A DNA stretch of 5,914 bases, from positions 248,398 through 254,311 of the forward strand of contig NVWR01000005.1 in NCBI GenBank assembly GCA_002746275.1, given 5' to 3'. The position numbers and the translations under genes were made by a program. The notes under the pieces are model-generated. The model had not been told where the DNA came from. It ran no database searches and saw only the letters and a list, made by a program, of their open reading frames with translations. The number at the start of each line of letters is the position of its first letter. The first letter of the stretch is position 1. Positions 5,628 through 5,914 of the stretch are shown one piece after another. The stretch comes from Rhodobiaceae bacterium. GTDB lineage: Bacteria; Pseudomonadota; Alphaproteobacteria; Parvibaculales; Parvibaculaceae.

Positions 5628-5914
5628 ATGCTGTTCAATTCACATGTTTTTTTGGCCTTCCTGGGGTTTACTCTGGTTGGATTCCATTTTTTGTCTCAAT
5701 GGCGAAGACAGGCTGGAAAAACATGGCTTGTCGCAGCATCGTTATTTTTTTATGGCTGGTGGAAACTTAGTTATCTTGCCCTTTTGTTGGCGTCCATCAC
5801 CGGTAACTTTCTGCTGGCTCAACTTATTGTCCGGGCAAGAGTGGGCGGGCGCCCGACGACGGTCCTGTTGAGCTTTGGTGTTGCTGCCAATCTGGGTCTG
5901 ATTGCCTATTTCAA
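5628..5914 (+). CDS. MBOAT-family membrane O-acyltransferase, AlgI-like (3' end outside window)
   Basis: Reading from the ATG at 5628 gives 95 codons without a stop before the window ends. The N-terminus MLFNSHVFLAFLGF followed by a hydrophobic segment, then WLVAASLFFYGWWKLSYLAL (33-52, with FYGWW at 41-45) and ASITGNFLLAQLI (55-67), is the typical opening of AlgI-type membrane-bound O-acyltransferases. These move acyl groups across the inner membrane onto alginate or other polysaccharides, usually with an SGNH/AlgJ or AlgX-like partner. Hydrophobic segments lie at about 7-22, 33-43, 48-68 and 78-95. GGAGGGG (5611-5617) is the ribosome binding site, 10 bases before the ATG. The catalytic His lies later in the protein and is not in view, so the acyl acceptor is unknown. 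The gene is divergent from coaBC. Confidence 0.8.
   Translation, partial: MLFNSHVFLAFLGFTLVGFHFLSQWRRQAGKTWLVAASLFFYGWWKLSYLALLLASITGNFLLAQLIVRARVGGRPTTVLLSFGVAANLGLIAYF

Noticed and set aside
5315..5871. Two plus-strand frames (5315-5770 and 5533-5871) overlapping the MBOAT start
   Set aside because: They lack family features and compete with the frame at 5628, which has a good ribosome binding site and a typical MBOAT N-terminus; the first also overlaps the start of coaBC.

Overview
The window looks like chromosomal DNA of an alphaproteobacterium. The protein sequences (an Rrf2 regulator, a [14 protein letters not shown] CysK, a bifunctional CoaBC) and the coaBC-dut gene pair fit that group, but I cannot name a genus from sequence alone. 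It holds seven complete genes, the start of an eighth at the right edge, and possibly the first codons of a ninth at the left edge. I see no mobile element, CRISPR array, tRNA or rRNA.

Left part (about 1-2108): two minus-strand genes, an atypical short-chain dehydrogenase/reductase (SDR) followed by a DsbA-fold 2-hydroxychromene-2-carboxylate isomerase/GST-kappa-like protein, form a two-gene operon. Divergent from them is an HxlR-family regulator. The 124-base divergent spacer carries two perfect inverted repeats sharing the pattern GTTC-N7-GAAC, with centres 31 bp apart. These are good candidate operators for the regulator, which probably controls the SDR/isomerase pair and itself. The SDR has Phe where the catalytic Tyr of classical SDRs sits. 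The HxlR protein ends in a Cys/His-rich tail.

Middle and right part (about 2115-5373): four minus-strand genes in the order coaBC, dut, rrf2, cysK. coaBC and dut overlap by ATGA and are translationally coupled. The Rrf2 regulator lacks the IscR cysteine ligands and sits directly upstream of cysteine synthase, which recalls the CymR/CysK pair of Firmicutes. A metabolic thread runs through the cluster: CysK makes cysteine, CoaB consumes cysteine in coenzyme A synthesis, and the Rrf2 protein is a candidate cysteine sensor. Imperfect or perfect palindromes precede both rrf2 and cysK.

Right edge (5374-5914): a 254-base divergent spacer with a plausible coaBC promoter, then the first 95 codons of an MBOAT-family membrane O-acyltransferase (AlgI-like) running out of the window on the plus strand. 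Long open frames lying opposite coaBC/dut and the SDR/isomerase genes are treated as antisense shadows.
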